Below are positions 23,901 through 36,700 of a DNA stretch of 64,000 bases, in pieces (within the stretch, counting starts at the first letter, position 1; the number at the start of each line of letters is the position of its first letter). Origin of the DNA: Monosporascus cannonballus (lineage: Eukaryota > Ascomycota > Sordariomycetes > Xylariales); NCBI GenBank assembly GCA_004154925.1, contig QJNS01000233.1, positions 56,846 to 120,845 of the forward strand, read 5' to 3'. The translations under genes were made by a program, and so were the position numbers. A model generated the notes under the pieces. That model did not search any database. It saw only the letters and a list, made by a program, of their open reading frames with translations, and was not told the origin of the DNA.

Positions 23901-26460
23901 TTATATTTTAGTTTTATAGAGATTATTAATACCTAATAATATTTAAGTTCCGAAAAATAACGCCGGAAAAGATTCGTTACGTTATAAAAAATAACGAATT
24001 TTTAGTTATTGTCGACTCCTTCGAAAAATGGTATTATTTTATTAATTATTCGTAATTTCCCGTTAGACTTATTACAAATTATTTTAACTTTAAGTACTTA
24101 AAATTGAAATAATAACTTAATACGAAATAATTAAAATAATTAAATTATTTTACAGCAGTTAATTTCGTAATTACGTTTCGGCCAGAAAAAAATAACTTAA
24201 TTAATAATTTATTAATAAGGCTTAATTTGTTATAAAATAATAAGAAAAAAAGTTTAAAAAAGCAATATCGAAATAATAAAAGAAATATTAAAAATAAAAA
24301 TATTTTATTGAAGTTTTAAAATTGTAAATATTTATCGACTTATTAAAAAAGTTACAGGTATTTCGCTAAAGAAAATACATATAAGCTTAAGGATAAGGCG
24401 GCCGGGAACGTATTTAAAAAAGTAAGGCATATATTGACTAAGATTACAGGTTGCAAATTGTTTGTGTTACGGCAACAAAACGTTAATAATGTTATCGAAA
24501 CGGCGTTATTGTCGAAAAAGGGTCCGGTAATTATTTTATTTTTAAGTTATAGAAAAAAGATAAATTCGTTTTTAATAGAATATAAGAAATTAGACGTTTT
24601 AAAAGACGTATAACGGGTAAGTAATTATAGCGTATCGAATAAAATAATAATTTATTAAGATATAAAGGTATAATTTATATATTATATAACCCCGATTTAC
24701 GTAAGGAATTTATTCGTTAATATTATAACCTTTTTATGGCAAGCTATTTCGGTATTACGAAAATATATAAGTAGTTAGTTCGGAATTATTTTTAAAAAGT
24801 TTAAAAGCAAAATATTAAGAATTATTTAAAAAGTTGCCCGGAATATTAAAAGTTTAAGGCGACATAATATTAATCTTACGGAAAACCTATTTCGTTACCG
24901 ATTCCGGATGGTCCGTTTAAAGAAATTAATATGGATTTTATTATAAGTTTATTATTATTTACAAAACCGTACGGCAAAAAAAGTTATAACGTTATTTTCG
25001 TCGTAATAAATAAAATAATAAAATATATTTATTACATTGTGATAATAACGAAACGTATTATTAGCGGTTTTGCCGAAATATTTTTTTATATTTTTAAGTA
25101 ATATAATATGCCCGATAATATAATTTTTAACCGTAACTTTTTATTTACGAATAATTTCTAGAAAACTCTTTGTAAATTAATTACGGTTATGCGAAAATTA
25201 AATATAACTTTTCATTTATAAATCAATAAATAAACGGAATATTAAAATTAGTTTTTAAAGTATTATTTATAAATATTTTACTATTTAAATTAAACAAATT
25301 CAGCATTATATTTATTAACAGCGTAATTTGTATATAATAATAATTATTATTTACCAATTAAAATAATATTAACTGAAATATTTTCCGGGTATATATTACG
25401 AACTCCAGAAAATATCTTTTTTATGGCAAAATAATTTAAGGATTTTAAGCTTATTAAAATAGCCCAGGAAAATGTTATAATAATATAAAAAACGTTATAA
25501 AAATACTTTTACCAAGTTTAAAATACGTATAAGAAATATTATAATAAAGGCCGTTTAATAAAAGAATTTCGAAAGAAAAAATAAATGAAACTTCTATTAA
25601 ATATATTAATTAATAAAGATCAAATAAAACGTTATTCGATAAATATATTAAACTTTTTAAATTACGAAAATTATAGATTTGAAATTAATTTGCGAAATAT
25701 GATTCTTATTTCTATATAATAAAATTTATAACGTTTTCTTTATATTACTATTAAAGCCGTAATATAATAAAGATAATTTTAAGGAAAAATAAAAAAAGGA
25801 TTTTGATATAAAAACGGAAAAACGTTAAGAAATAAAAGAGATTTTAATGTATCGAAAAACTATAATAATAAATAATACCTTATAAAATTGAAAGGTTTTT
25901 CCTTTAAAAAATACGTAAAAATTTCGTAATTACTTATTAAAACAATTTATTATTTCGTATAAAATATTATTAAAACAGAAAAAGTTAAAAGCAATAAGAG
26001 ATCCTTAAAAAATATATTATAATAAAAAAGTTATAACATAAAAAATGTTAATTATTATTTATTATTTATTAAAGGCGTTATCGTTAAGCTTTTAAATATA
26101 TTTTTTTTTTAATAAAATATTTACTGGTTATCAAATATTTCGAAATAAAATTTAAATCTAGTTAATAACGATATTAAAACGGGAATTACCTAATTATTAT
26201 AAAAACGTTTAAACGTTATTATTTTTTTATTTATTGTCCTTATTTATATTTAAATTATTTTTAACAAAAGTAATATAGTATTTCGCAGTATTAATAATAT
26301 GTTTAATCTTTTGGTAAAAAGTTAATAATAATTAAGGGGAAAAATTATTAAGTATTTACGCCGAAAATGACGCGGATAGTTTTTATTTATTTGATATTTT
26401 TTTAAAAAAAGCTGTAAAAAATAGGTTATAAAATCGAAATAACAGCGTTATTATCCGGTA
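20933..26460 (+). pseudogene. Degenerate gag-pol of gypsy C
   Basis: RT is visible at about 23,100-23,510. There is a block equivalent to the fingers/palm (V-F-A-L-I-I-K-G-F-N-L-I-T then N-R-I-S-L-L-L-I), then Y-F-E-N-I-V-I-Y-N-K-N at the position of the Y-x-D-D motif, with catalytic Asp lost. Integrase is visible at about 24,920-25,060 (I-N-M-D-F-I-I-S-L followed by Y-N-V-I-F-V-V-I-N-K). Stops are numerous and essentially all TAA/TAG. Gag and protease should lie before 23,000 but cannot be delimited. Confidence 0.75.
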
Positions 26461-26466
26461 AAAGTT

Positions 26467-27102
26467 TCAGATAACGAATTAGGAAAATATCCGTATTGAC
26501 CGTAAAACAATTAAGGCCGAATTAATAACAAATTAATCGTATAATTTATTATATAATAATAACGAAAATAATTTATAATTTCTTTATATACCTAATAAGT
26601 TTTGTTAAATTTGGACTTAATATTAATTTAAGTTTTTTTGGCTTATATATTACGTTAACAAAAAACTTATGAAAGGCCCGAAAAATATTTATTTTGGTTT
26701 TATGAAAAACATAATTTTTTTAAAAGCCTTAATTTTATCATTGCCTGCGGCCTGGATTTCGGTTAAATTCTAAAACTCCTCGGCGAAATCGAATGCAAAC
26801 GCCTAAAAAAAAGCTCGAAATTTATTGTTACGCATTAATAATATTATTTTCGAATAATAATAAAGCATAGAATTTAGTTTTACTATAACCTTATTATTAT
26901 TTCGGGAAATAACGTATTTACCGGTATTTTTTAAGGTTTTATTAATTTCGTAACGATAAGTTGATATACGAACTATAATTACAGTATAGCAAAAATACGG
27001 AATTTCGTAAACGGCTTTAAAGCGAATTATTAGCGAAAAAATAAAAAGGTTACTAAAAAATACTGATAGAATATATTTTTGTTTTTTCTTAGGAAAGGCC
27101 AT
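26467..27102 (-). pseudogene. Antisense accessory ORF of gypsy C, RIP-disabled
   Basis: On the minus strand an ATG at 27102 opens a 212-codon frame that reaches TGA at 26467-26469. All of the roughly eleven internal stops are TAA or TAG. The first 100 residues are uninterrupted (start M-A-F-P-K-K-K-Q-K-Y). A Tyr/Arg-rich region around residues 35-75 has the spacing of a Cys cluster in which Cys codons could have become Tyr; this is inference. Downstream, F-A-F-D-F-A-E-E-F and I-Q-A-A-G-N-D-K-I-K-A-F-K-K indicate a helical, charged protein. It sits between integrase and the 3' LTR, convergent with pol, as in elements A, D and E. Function unknown. Confidence 0.6.
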
Positions 27103-27607
27103 TTTAGGGTTAAAAGAATTCGTAAAAAATTATATCGAAAACGCAATAAGCCGAATTAAAAACGAAATACGAATAAAAATTTATTTTGCCATTAATTAAT
27201 AACGAAAATACATAAAAACCCGTAATGAACTTAAAAAACGAATTTATTACGAACGAATAACAAATTATATACCGGCGAATGCAAAAATATTAAAAGAAAA
27301 TTAGGTAAAACGGAGAAAAAGAGTTTATTTATATTAAAAATAATATGCCTAAAAGCGGTAAGGATTTTCTGCCGGCAGAATTCTCAGTGTTTCGGTTATT
27401 TCGTTACGAATTTTTCTAAATATATTATCGTATAAAAGAAATTATACAAATTACGTTTTATTACGTCGTATTACGGATTATTACTTAATTTTCGTTCGTT
27501 ACGAAAACGTTACGGCCTTCTAACGGGAATAACTTATTAGCTACAGCATATAATAAAGCAGCCTTAATTATACCTTTAGGAGCAAAGGCCTAGGAAGGGG
27601 AAAACTT

Positions 27608-27830
27608 TATTAGGGGCTAAGAAAATATATTAAAGAAATATGCGTATCATAAAGGAAACGCTAAACATTTTATGCGTCATCCTTATACAATCGCTACGAA
27701 GCAGGTACGGGGTAATTGCTTTATAGGTAGTTGCTTATTTCTCTTTCATGGAAAAAGAGAGCAAGCTTTAGACTGGTCCTTAATATACCCGTATTGTTCT
27801 TCTCACTCTGATCTTCAACAAAACATAACA
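27608..27830 (+). repeat. 3' LTR of gypsy C
   Basis: 223 bp starting TATTAGGGGC and ending ACATAACA, preceded by a purine-rich tract and followed by the target-site copy ATATA. It is less mutated than the flanking DNA. Confidence 0.85.
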
Positions 27831-27835
27831 ATATA

Positions 27836-29453
27836 CGAAAATTAACTATAAATATATAATACAATTTAAAAATATAGAAAACAATAAAGGATTTCGTAAA
27901 AACGATATAACAATTATTTATCGTTTAATTTTCAGATAAATTTTAGATAATAAAAGTTTAAGTAATTATTATTGTCGTAAAAAAAGCGGAAAACTTTCGT
28001 TATATAATCGTAAAAAGTTGTCAAAAAAAAGAAAAATAAGAAATTATACATTTGATAAACTTATTACTTACGCATAATAATGTAAATATAAATCGTAATA
28101 GTAATACGACTAATGGTTAAATAATAATAACCGTAAATTGCAATTTTATTACGATCGGATTTTAAAACTTTAGAAAAAACCAAATTAATTTTAAAATTAA
28201 TATTAAAAATTAATAATTTATATCCTTTAATAAAAAGACTATTTAAAAACGAAACGGCATTGTAACCGAAAGTTTTTCGATAATTTTACGATCAGGTTCG
28301 AATATTACAAATTAAGAATTTATATATTATAAAGTTAATATAAATAATTAAATATTAAGAAGAAATAAAAGGAAGCGATTTTTAAATATAAATAGAATTT
28401 TTAATCATCTGAATAAATTCGTAATTCCGTTATAAAATGTTTTCTAAAAATAATTATTTAATTAATACTATGATAATACAAAAAACTATATAGAATATAT
28501 TCATATATTAAAATTAATAACCAAAAGAATGGTTTAGAAAAATATAACGAACGATACTCGAAAATAAATTAAATAATATACCAATTATTAATGCATAACA
28601 AAATTGCATTACAAATTATATGAATAATTATTATTTTTGTAATTATTTATATAAGTTTTTTTTTAAAAAAATCTCGTTAAACTTTAGTATAGAATTTTCT
28701 AAAATTCTACACCTAAACGGGCTGAAATATGACGTGATTTTAGTGATCGTCGACCGCTTTACGAAATCAGATTTATTTACTTTGACGGTTAAAATTTTAA
28801 TTATAACTTAATTAACCCGTTTATTTTATAATAAGATAGAATGTAAATTCGATATATCGCCTAAGATTATTAGTGATGAAAACAAATTATTAGCAAGCTA
28901 ATTTTAAGTGGAATTTTATAATAACGAAAAATAAAACGGCAAATATTAATCATTTACTATTCGTAAGCTGATAAGTAAACGAAATATATTTATTAAGTTT
29001 TAAAGTGTTACTTTCGTAATTACGTTAATAAATATTAAAATAAGTAAATAATGTTATTACGAAATAAAACTCGCATATAATAACGTTCGGAACGCGTTTA
29101 CCGGCCGTTTTCCATTTAAAGTTTTATACGGATATTATTTAAAGATAATGAAACATTTTTTATAAAGGTTTAAAAATAAATATAAAAAATATCAAAAAAC
29201 GCTTTAAAGAATTAGCGGCTATTTATCGAACGATATACAAATATTAAGAAAAATATAACATTAATTTAAAAAAGTATTATAATTAATATTATATATTTAT
29301 AAAATTCTAATTAAGGCAATAAATAAATATATCTCGCAGAAATTTCAATTTCAAAAATAGAAAATATATATTTATTAATTGTTAAGTTATAATAAAGATA
29401 AGTATAAATTTTTAAATTTACACAGATATTTCTTAATAAATATTAACGGATAT
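27836..29453 (+). pseudogene. Second pol fragment of gypsy E3 (integrase)
   Basis: After the ATATA duplication E3 resumes. Integrase is best preserved at about 28,710-28,800, where G-L-K-Y-D-V-I-L-V-I-V-D-R-F-T-K-S keeps the first catalytic Asp. I-S-D-E-N follows near 28,870, and the F-P-F-K-V-L-Y-G-Y block near 29,110. It is the same integrase as in element E (minus strand, about 40,780-40,860). The fragment ends at 29,453, where element D is inserted. Confidence 0.8.
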
Positions 29454-29736
29454 TAAATTAGGGTAGGGAGAGAATTGGTTTTGATCAATGCGAATAAACA
29501 AGTTATATTACGATACAAAAAATGATTATGGACATGAAAAGCTTAATCCAATTATATTAATAGTATTAAACCTCGATTAACTAAAGTAGTAGAAAAAACA
29601 TACTAAGTAATAATAGATATGAGTAATACTTGGGGGTTAAACCCATAGCGAAAAAAAACTCCTTAATATATATGCAAAACCCGGGTTTTCTAATCAGTCG
29701 AATCTGATCATAGGCGTAACACCTCGCCTTATTTTA
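29454..29736 (-). repeat. 3' LTR of gypsy D
   Basis: 283 bp. In coding orientation it begins at 29736 with a RIP-altered TGAAGT and ends at 29454 with a RIP-altered TTCA. It is homologous to 12927-13211 and 48482-48763. Confidence 0.8.
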
Positions 29737-29738
29737 AG

Positions 29739-31240
29739 TCACATTTTTACGACAAAAAACGTCCCCGTTTTATCGTAAAAAATAACAATAACCCAATGCC
29801 ATAACAAGTATATTATATCTATGTCCTTATCGATTAATCCTTTTTCTTTCGACGTAATATATCTGCTAATATTTTTAATCCCAAATTTCGATTTCGTTTT
29901 TTAATTAACTTTTCGCTTTAAAAAGTTTTTTCCCTGTCCTTTTATACTTTATTTTCCGATTATTCATCGCTATCAACGTTTTATACTTTTTTTAACTTGG
30001 CCATCCTGGAACAAAGTAAGGTTTTAATCGTTTTCTAGCAGTTTAATATATATTTTCCACTTATTAATACGGGGTTTTATAAGTTCCTGCCAGTATAACT
30101 CGGATACGCTAATTACTAATCTGCAGACGAAATATATATTCGGCTTTGTTATTATTATATAATTTGCGCGTTAATTCGGAGTTATTTCGAGATTAACGAG
30201 GTCTATAAGCATTTTGATCGAAAAAATAAAGGAAAATCTAGGAGATTTTTAGAAATACGTAACGGACGTTTACCAGGCCAAAATCTTTTAAGCACGTTTT
30301 TATCCTGATTTCTGTTATATAAACTAAGGTACGTCCTGATTTTCTGTTTTATATTTTCAACTAATTATTATTCCTTATTCAAAGTCGGCTTTTTAATTTC
30401 GTACAAACTAAATTTCTATATAATAATATAAAATAAGTAAATTATCTAAATCTTATATATTTAGCTAAAATATTATTTGGTAATCCTGGCTCTGCTAACA
30501 TATATAAATGGATTATCGAAATTAATTTGCTCCTATTTTTGTCGGTAAAGTCTTAGTATCTTTTTAATTCGATCGTTTAAAAAGATATTATCGAATATTA
30601 TAAGGGTACGCTTTGATTGGATACTAAAAGGTTAATTCAATGCTCATATCTCTTAATTACATTAATACGAATAATATTGTAAGCTATCGTTTAAACGTAA
30701 TTAAGATCCGAATCGCGAATAACAGCTTTTATTTTTTTATCCAGTGGCGTATAACATCCTTAGATAATAAAATAACCGATTTCGAAAATGTATACTAGCT
30801 TAATTTTTTATAGCCTCGCGCGAAAATACGTATATTAGTATAGTAATATTTTTTAATCGGAGGTATTTTTCGTCGATAATAAGTATAATACTTTTCCAAA
30901 GTGGTACAGTTACGATATTATGCTATAAATCCGAATTATTTTCGAAATTTAGTAGCATTCTAAAACAATCCCAAAAACGATTTCCTCTTTAATTATATAG
31001 AGCAATAGGTATTAATCGATCAAAGTTAACGTTTCGACGTGGACGAAATATAAGAACATAAGATAAAATATTACTATATAGCCTTTTTAGCATTTTCTCA
31101 AATTTTAACGTACTTAGAACCTTAATATTCGCAGTCTTATTCAGCTTACCAAACCTAAATTATTTTATTTTCTTAATATCTGCTTCAGGATTATTATAAG
31201 CCGGGTTTTTGGATGGCTTTTTCGACGACGTCGATATCAT
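29739..31240 (-). pseudogene. Terminal sense ORF of gypsy D, unknown protein
   Basis: ATG at 31240 (M-I-S-T-S-S-K-K-P-S-K-N-P-A-Y) opens a frame interrupted by TAA/TAG only, until a shift near 30,730. The continuing frame reads K-A-V-I-R-D-S-D-L-N-Y-V and, later, S-V-S-E-L-Y-W-Q-E-L-I and ends T-F-F-V-V-K-M with TGA at 29739-29741, two bases before the LTR. About 500 codons in total. The composition (Ser/Arg/Leu-rich, mixed basic) looks like real coding sequence, but I recognise no domain. The same C-terminus precedes the D-family LTR at 12927. It could be a cargo or envelope-position protein; no signal peptide or membrane segment is obvious. Confidence 0.5.
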
Positions 31241-31667
31241 AATATAGTGGAATCTGGGTGTATAATTAATAAAAAATCATGGTACAGATAAATAAATATA
31301 GGATATGGCTGATGAATTATAAAATCAATATAATATTAGAAAACATCTGATCGTAACAGTAAAAAATAACAGCAATTAATCGATAATATACTTACTGCTC
31401 CTAATTATTTTTTTTGAAAAAAATTCTAGTATATCGAAGAAATTCCAGAAAGTTTTTATTTAATGTTATTAAGAGAGATACTATACGTTATTCTTATTTC
31501 TGATCAACTATTTGCAAACATTATTATTTTTATATTTCTTTAGGTGTTAATATTTATAATTTCCCATTTTTGATTAATAATATTTATTATCTATTTACGT
31601 ATATTAATACTTATATTTACATATATCTTTTCTTTCTTTTAGTACGTTTAATTAGTTTATTATAAAT
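31241..31667. other. AT-rich spacer between two divergent accessory ORFs of gypsy D
   Basis: 427 bp separate the start of the minus-strand ORF (31240) from the first recognisable codons of the plus-strand ORF (about 31668). The layout suggests a bidirectional promoter internal to the element. RIP has erased any motif I could name. Confidence 0.35.
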
Positions 31668-32798
31668 ATTGCTAAATCGTCAAAATCTTATAAGCGTTAA
31701 AGTTCTCGTATTAATACGAATTTTGAGAAATTAGTTAAGTAAATAAATTATCCGTTAATTAAGAATGATATTTTTAATACTATTAAGAACGGTTAAGTTC
31801 GATATAATTAAAATTTCCAAAGCCTCGATTATTTTTCGATATATCGTTATCGCGTTCTTAAAGCCTTAAAGTACTCCATATTCGCTAAACCTTTTATCCG
31901 TAAGGTAAATAAGCTTTTGGCTCTTTAACTTTAACGTAAAAATAAATTTCTCATTAACCTTTCCGATATTCGTAAAAGCCAAAATCCTATATATCGTTAG
32001 GCTTTTATATCCGATTTATATTTTTCTTTTAGGTATCGATTCTGTAATATTATGAAAAATAATAATTACTTTCTTTCTGCAATTCCAATTATAAATAATC
32101 TATTCCTTCTCAGACCTTATTATTCTTAACAGAAAGTATAGCAATTTATTAAGGGTAATCTAGTCGTTTCTCCAATTTTAAGTACCGTCGAGCAATTTTC
32201 TAAGAATTACCGATTAATAACGCTAGAACTTAGTATTAATACTAAAGAATTTTTTTCATTCTCAAATTTATCGACTTTTTCTAGTCCAAAAATCATTAAC
32301 CGATTCCTTAGTTTATTTACTAATATTAACAGATTAAATCTCCGTTAATATTATTTTTTATATTGTAATATATGGTCGATATCTGGAATAATAACGCAAT
32401 TACTGCTTATGTCACTTTTAAGCATTTCGAAGTAAATTATTTTTCCTATCGTAATCTATTTTCTCCTAATTAATAATAAATACTTAAAGCAATATCTATT
32501 TCGTTTACTTCCGATCTCGCTATAAGTCGGTTCCTAAAACGGCGAATTACCGATGCTAATTTTTAGGAAGCTGTTAACGTTCAGTAGCCGATTACTAAAA
32601 TGCTATTTTCTAAAAATAAACCCGGAATAAACACCGTATTTATTAAGGTTATCCGCGCCTGTCCTTTAAGTTAACTTATAATATATCTTATTAAAGACCC
32701 TGATATATAAATAAGCTATTTATTTAGACTTTTAAAGTACCTAATTTGGTGTTTTACGAACTTTATAAAAAATGTTATTACGTTTTTAAATCGCCTGA
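31668..32798 (+). pseudogene. Antisense accessory ORF of gypsy D, unknown protein
   Basis: A plus-strand frame of about 377 codons, opposite to pol, has only TAA/TAG interruptions until TGA at 32796-32798. Readable parts include K-S-S-K-S-Y-K-R, Y-R-Y-R-V-L-K-A-L-K-Y, F-I-R-K-V-N-K-L-L-A-L, G-N-L-V-V-S-P-I-L-S-T-V-E-Q-F-S-K-N-Y-R, and S-S-P-K-I-I-N-R-F-L-S-L-F. It is basic and Ser/Leu/Asn-rich, with no Cys cluster, so it is unlike the antisense frame of A. The start codon is not preserved. I cannot assign a family. Confidence 0.5.
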
Positions 32799-33799
32799 AA
32801 ATTACGGAATATTTTTATTTTTCGAATATATATCGTTTTTTAACTTCGCGAAAAATGCTGATGGTAATTATATCAAGTCGATCGATAAACATAATTATGT
32901 ATTTAGTGATAATTAATATAAGAATTTTCGAACGCGTTTAATAAAAAACGCCAGATTGAATTAAATATTTATGAATTAAATTATAAGATTTTTACAAATT
33001 TAGTAAAGGCTTTTTTAATATTTAATTAAAAAAGGTTTACCGATTTTCGTTATATAATTAAAATTCGCAGTATCTCGAAATATTTAGATAAATTATTACC
33101 TTAGTATTTTAACGGTTTTAAGAATTAAATAAAAACCTAAATCAACATATTTTTCTATATATTAATATTTTGTAAATAATTACGATAATCTTTTCCTCCT
33201 ATTCGATTAATTAATTTCGTATATGCTAATATTATTCATAACTGTATAACTTTCGAATCGTTTATTCAGAATTTGAACTTTAATATTTATCTTAATAGAT
33301 TTTATAGTTTTAGGTTATTAATTTTCCGATAACTTAATATTTATACCATTTAACGCTTTATTTGTAGTATCGTATAACCGATTTAGTTCTTTAGATAATA
33401 ATTTTATCTAATTATTCTTTTATAAATTAATCGGTTTCTAATATTCTGTTTTATACTTAACAAATTATTTTAATGTATTAATATAATAAATTCTCCGTAA
33501 TAATGTTATATTATTTTTTTAAACGTTAAATACTTTAATTAGTTAAATTTTTAATTAAATACGCTTCCGTTTATCGACATCTTAATTTCATTTCTTTAGA
33601 TATATTAATATATCGTAATATATTATACAATAATATTATGCTGTTAACTTCCAATGGCCGAATTCTTATTTTATTTTTATCTTTTTAATTAACGAAATCA
33701 GTAGCTTTATGATATTACGTAATAATTACCTTAATTACTTTACTAACGTAATCAGCTTTACGCTTTAATAACTTAATTCGCTATATAATCACATTTTTC

Positions 33800-36700
33800 T
33801 ATAATATATTAGAATTTTATATTATGATTCTTTATATCGATATTATAATTTTGATTAGTAAAAACGCTTTTAAGCCGTACAATAATTTATAAAGGCTAAA
33901 ACCGTAATTTTTTATAATGGTATTATCCGTAAACATTATTTTGGGTAAGAACTTAATTTATTTTTTACTCCTATCGTTCGTCATTTTTATTAGTTTTTTA
34001 ACAATTTAAATATGCCTTTTTTCGACTAATCCCTGCCGCCAAACAGCGTATGCAGCTCCAATCTTTCGCTTAATCATAAGTATTTTACAAATTTCGATAA
34101 TTTCTTTTTTTATTTTTAGAACTTTTATCGATTTTAATTTTAATCGAAATTTCGTATCAGTAAAAGATATATTCGTTCAGGAATTTCCTGATCGCCGCAA
34201 ACGTTATTATACGCAAGGCTTTGGCTTCGAAATATTTGGATAATTTGTATCGAACTTCAATAGTTGGCTTATACTCGTCGTCTTTTGGCATAAAGTAAAC
34301 GTTAATAATCTAAATAATTACGATATCTAAGAGATTTAAAAAAACCATAGCTTTTTTCGAAACGTTAATTAACAGATTTTTGATATAGAACGTAAATAAG
34401 AATTATCTTCTATATATGTCTATATATATTGCGCTAATAATATAAAGCAATTATACGTTAATAAATTACATCCCATCCTTTATAATCGTAATCTTTATAA
34501 TATTATTTAATTATTACCAAGTATTGTTATTCGTTATCGACGACTTTATAACTGCTATATTATGTTTCCGCTTTACGCTATAATATATCGTTCTAAACAG
34601 AATATTTTAAGGTTTTCGTTTTAAAAAATTACTTACTTTTTTATCGTTATATTCGTAAATTAATGAAGAAGTTTTAATACCGTTGAAAATCTTACGTATT
34701 TTTGCAATTATTTGAATCAAATACTAATAAAAAACTATTCTTTTTTTATTTAAATGATTTCGATTATAAGATTTAGCTCAATAACGTTTAACTAGATATT
34801 AATAAAATTATCGACTTTTTCTTCTTATTAATCGTCTAGTTTGTTAAAAGACTCGGCTGATTTTTTCGATAATTTATTAATGGTCGTATTTTTATTATTA
34901 AAGATATATTTAATCTCAAAATTGAAAAACATAATTTACGTAATTTAACAAATTAACAAAATACCGGATGATGAATTTATAAAGTTATTAATCTATGTTA
35001 CCAATATTTTAGCGTTAATTTTTAATGTAAATCGAACTTTATAAATATGGTTCTAATATTAGTTTAAAATTTTGAAAATAATTCGATATTCCAGCTTAAT
35101 AATATCGTAATTTAACTCGGTTCCCTTTTAAATATTATTCTTATAACGCGCCGAGTATTTTACGTTAATAATTACTTAGCTCAGCGTTTTTCCGAAACTT
35201 TGTCCGCATTAATCCGTCCTTATAATAATATTTTCTATTCTAGAGTTGTAATTAATAACGATTAACATTAAAATCGTCGTAAGTCTTTTCTTAAACGACT
35301 TGATAATTTGCTTCTAATTAAGGCCTTAAATAAATAACTTATTTTTACTAAATAAATAAGTAAAAAAGTTCCGTTTTAATAATATAATATATAATAAATA
35401 TCTATTAATAAACGGTAATCTCTAAAAAGGTTTTAATTTTCGATATATTTTTATAAAGACGAATCTTTAGAACTTTTATTATTTTAACCGTATTAAGTTA
35501 ACGATTATTCGTACTGTAAAAAAATGCGATTATAATCGCAAATTCGTAACATTATTAAAATATCTGCCTGTTTGTCGTAGCTCCGACAAATTCGCAATTA
35601 AAAAATATTTTATTCATGTTAATAATATATTCGAAAACGAACCGTTAAATCTCGAGAAAAATATTAAGATTTTCATATCGCGTTTTTAATCTTTTAATAC
35701 TAACGTTATATATAAATAACCGCGCGATTTCGAGTATTAAATTATAAAGAATTTTTCTAATTACGCGATAAAAATAAGTTATAAAATTAATAAACCTTAT
35801 AGGTATGATAATATATTGAAGTAATCCTCACGATATTATAAACGTTATTATATTCCTGTTAGTAAAAATTAAAGTAATTGAATTATACTTAAAAAAGTTC
35901 ATAAAAGAAATCAAAAAGTATATAACGAAATCTGCGGAAAATTCGTCGCAATTTTTCGGCATAAATGTATTCCGTAAAATAACGGCGTTTAATTTCGTCG
36001 CAAAATTAATTAATCGCAAACCGTTATTTGTTTTTTTTTTTTACAAAGAACTAGGTATGTCGATACGCAGTATATAATTATTCGAGTATTCCGTTTCCGA
36101 TACGTATTTGTAATATATTAATTAGTTTATCGTTTATTTTAATTGGTATTATAATACTCTTAATTTATTATGGTTTATAAGAAAGAATTTTGATTTCGCA
36201 AAAAAGTTCGATAAATTTTTTTAATTTAATTACATTTTTGTTAATCCTATTTTAAAGTAGTTTTTTTTTTCGAAATAACATCTTTTTAAAAAAGGCTTTT
36301 TCTATACAGGTAAACCTATCGCTAATCTAATCAAATAAAACTTTAATTCTTTTTTCGATTAATCGGAGTTTTCGGGGTATCAATATAAACCTGGAATATA
36401 ATGCTGTTAATAATATGTCAAGTTTATCTGGGATATCTTTTTATTCCTTTATTATTTACATAGCTTTTTCGAGTTTCTTGGCTTTTTAATTAGGGTCCTT
36501 AAGTGGTATTGATTTATTGGATAATATATTATCGATAGGAACTACTTTTCTCCAGTTAGACTTGTACATAGTATTAATTTAAACCGTTTTTTTCTTTTTT
36601 TCCCTAATATTGTCGTATATTTTTTCCCATAGAATTTCGTATAACGCATGTACTAATTTTTCGTTACCGAATTATTCCAAGATTTTGTCCCTAACATTTA

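Larger units (their letters stand above)
20712..27830 (+). mobile_element. Gypsy C: complete Ty3/gypsy element inserted in E3
   Basis: The 7,119-bp element has LTRs at 20712-20932 and 27608-27830 and target duplication ATATA (20707-20711 and 27831-27835). A purine-rich tract (aggaaggggaaaac) lies just before the 3' LTR, fixing plus orientation. Plus-strand RT and integrase can be recognised. A 636-bp antisense frame occupies part of the space between pol and the 3' LTR. RIP mutation is heavy inside, but the LTR cores (for example 20,735-20,850) have been spared and look almost normal in composition. Confidence 0.9.

Noticed and set aside
28620..28811. 63-codon frame as an independent gene
   Set aside because: It is the best-preserved part of the E3 integrase, not a gene.
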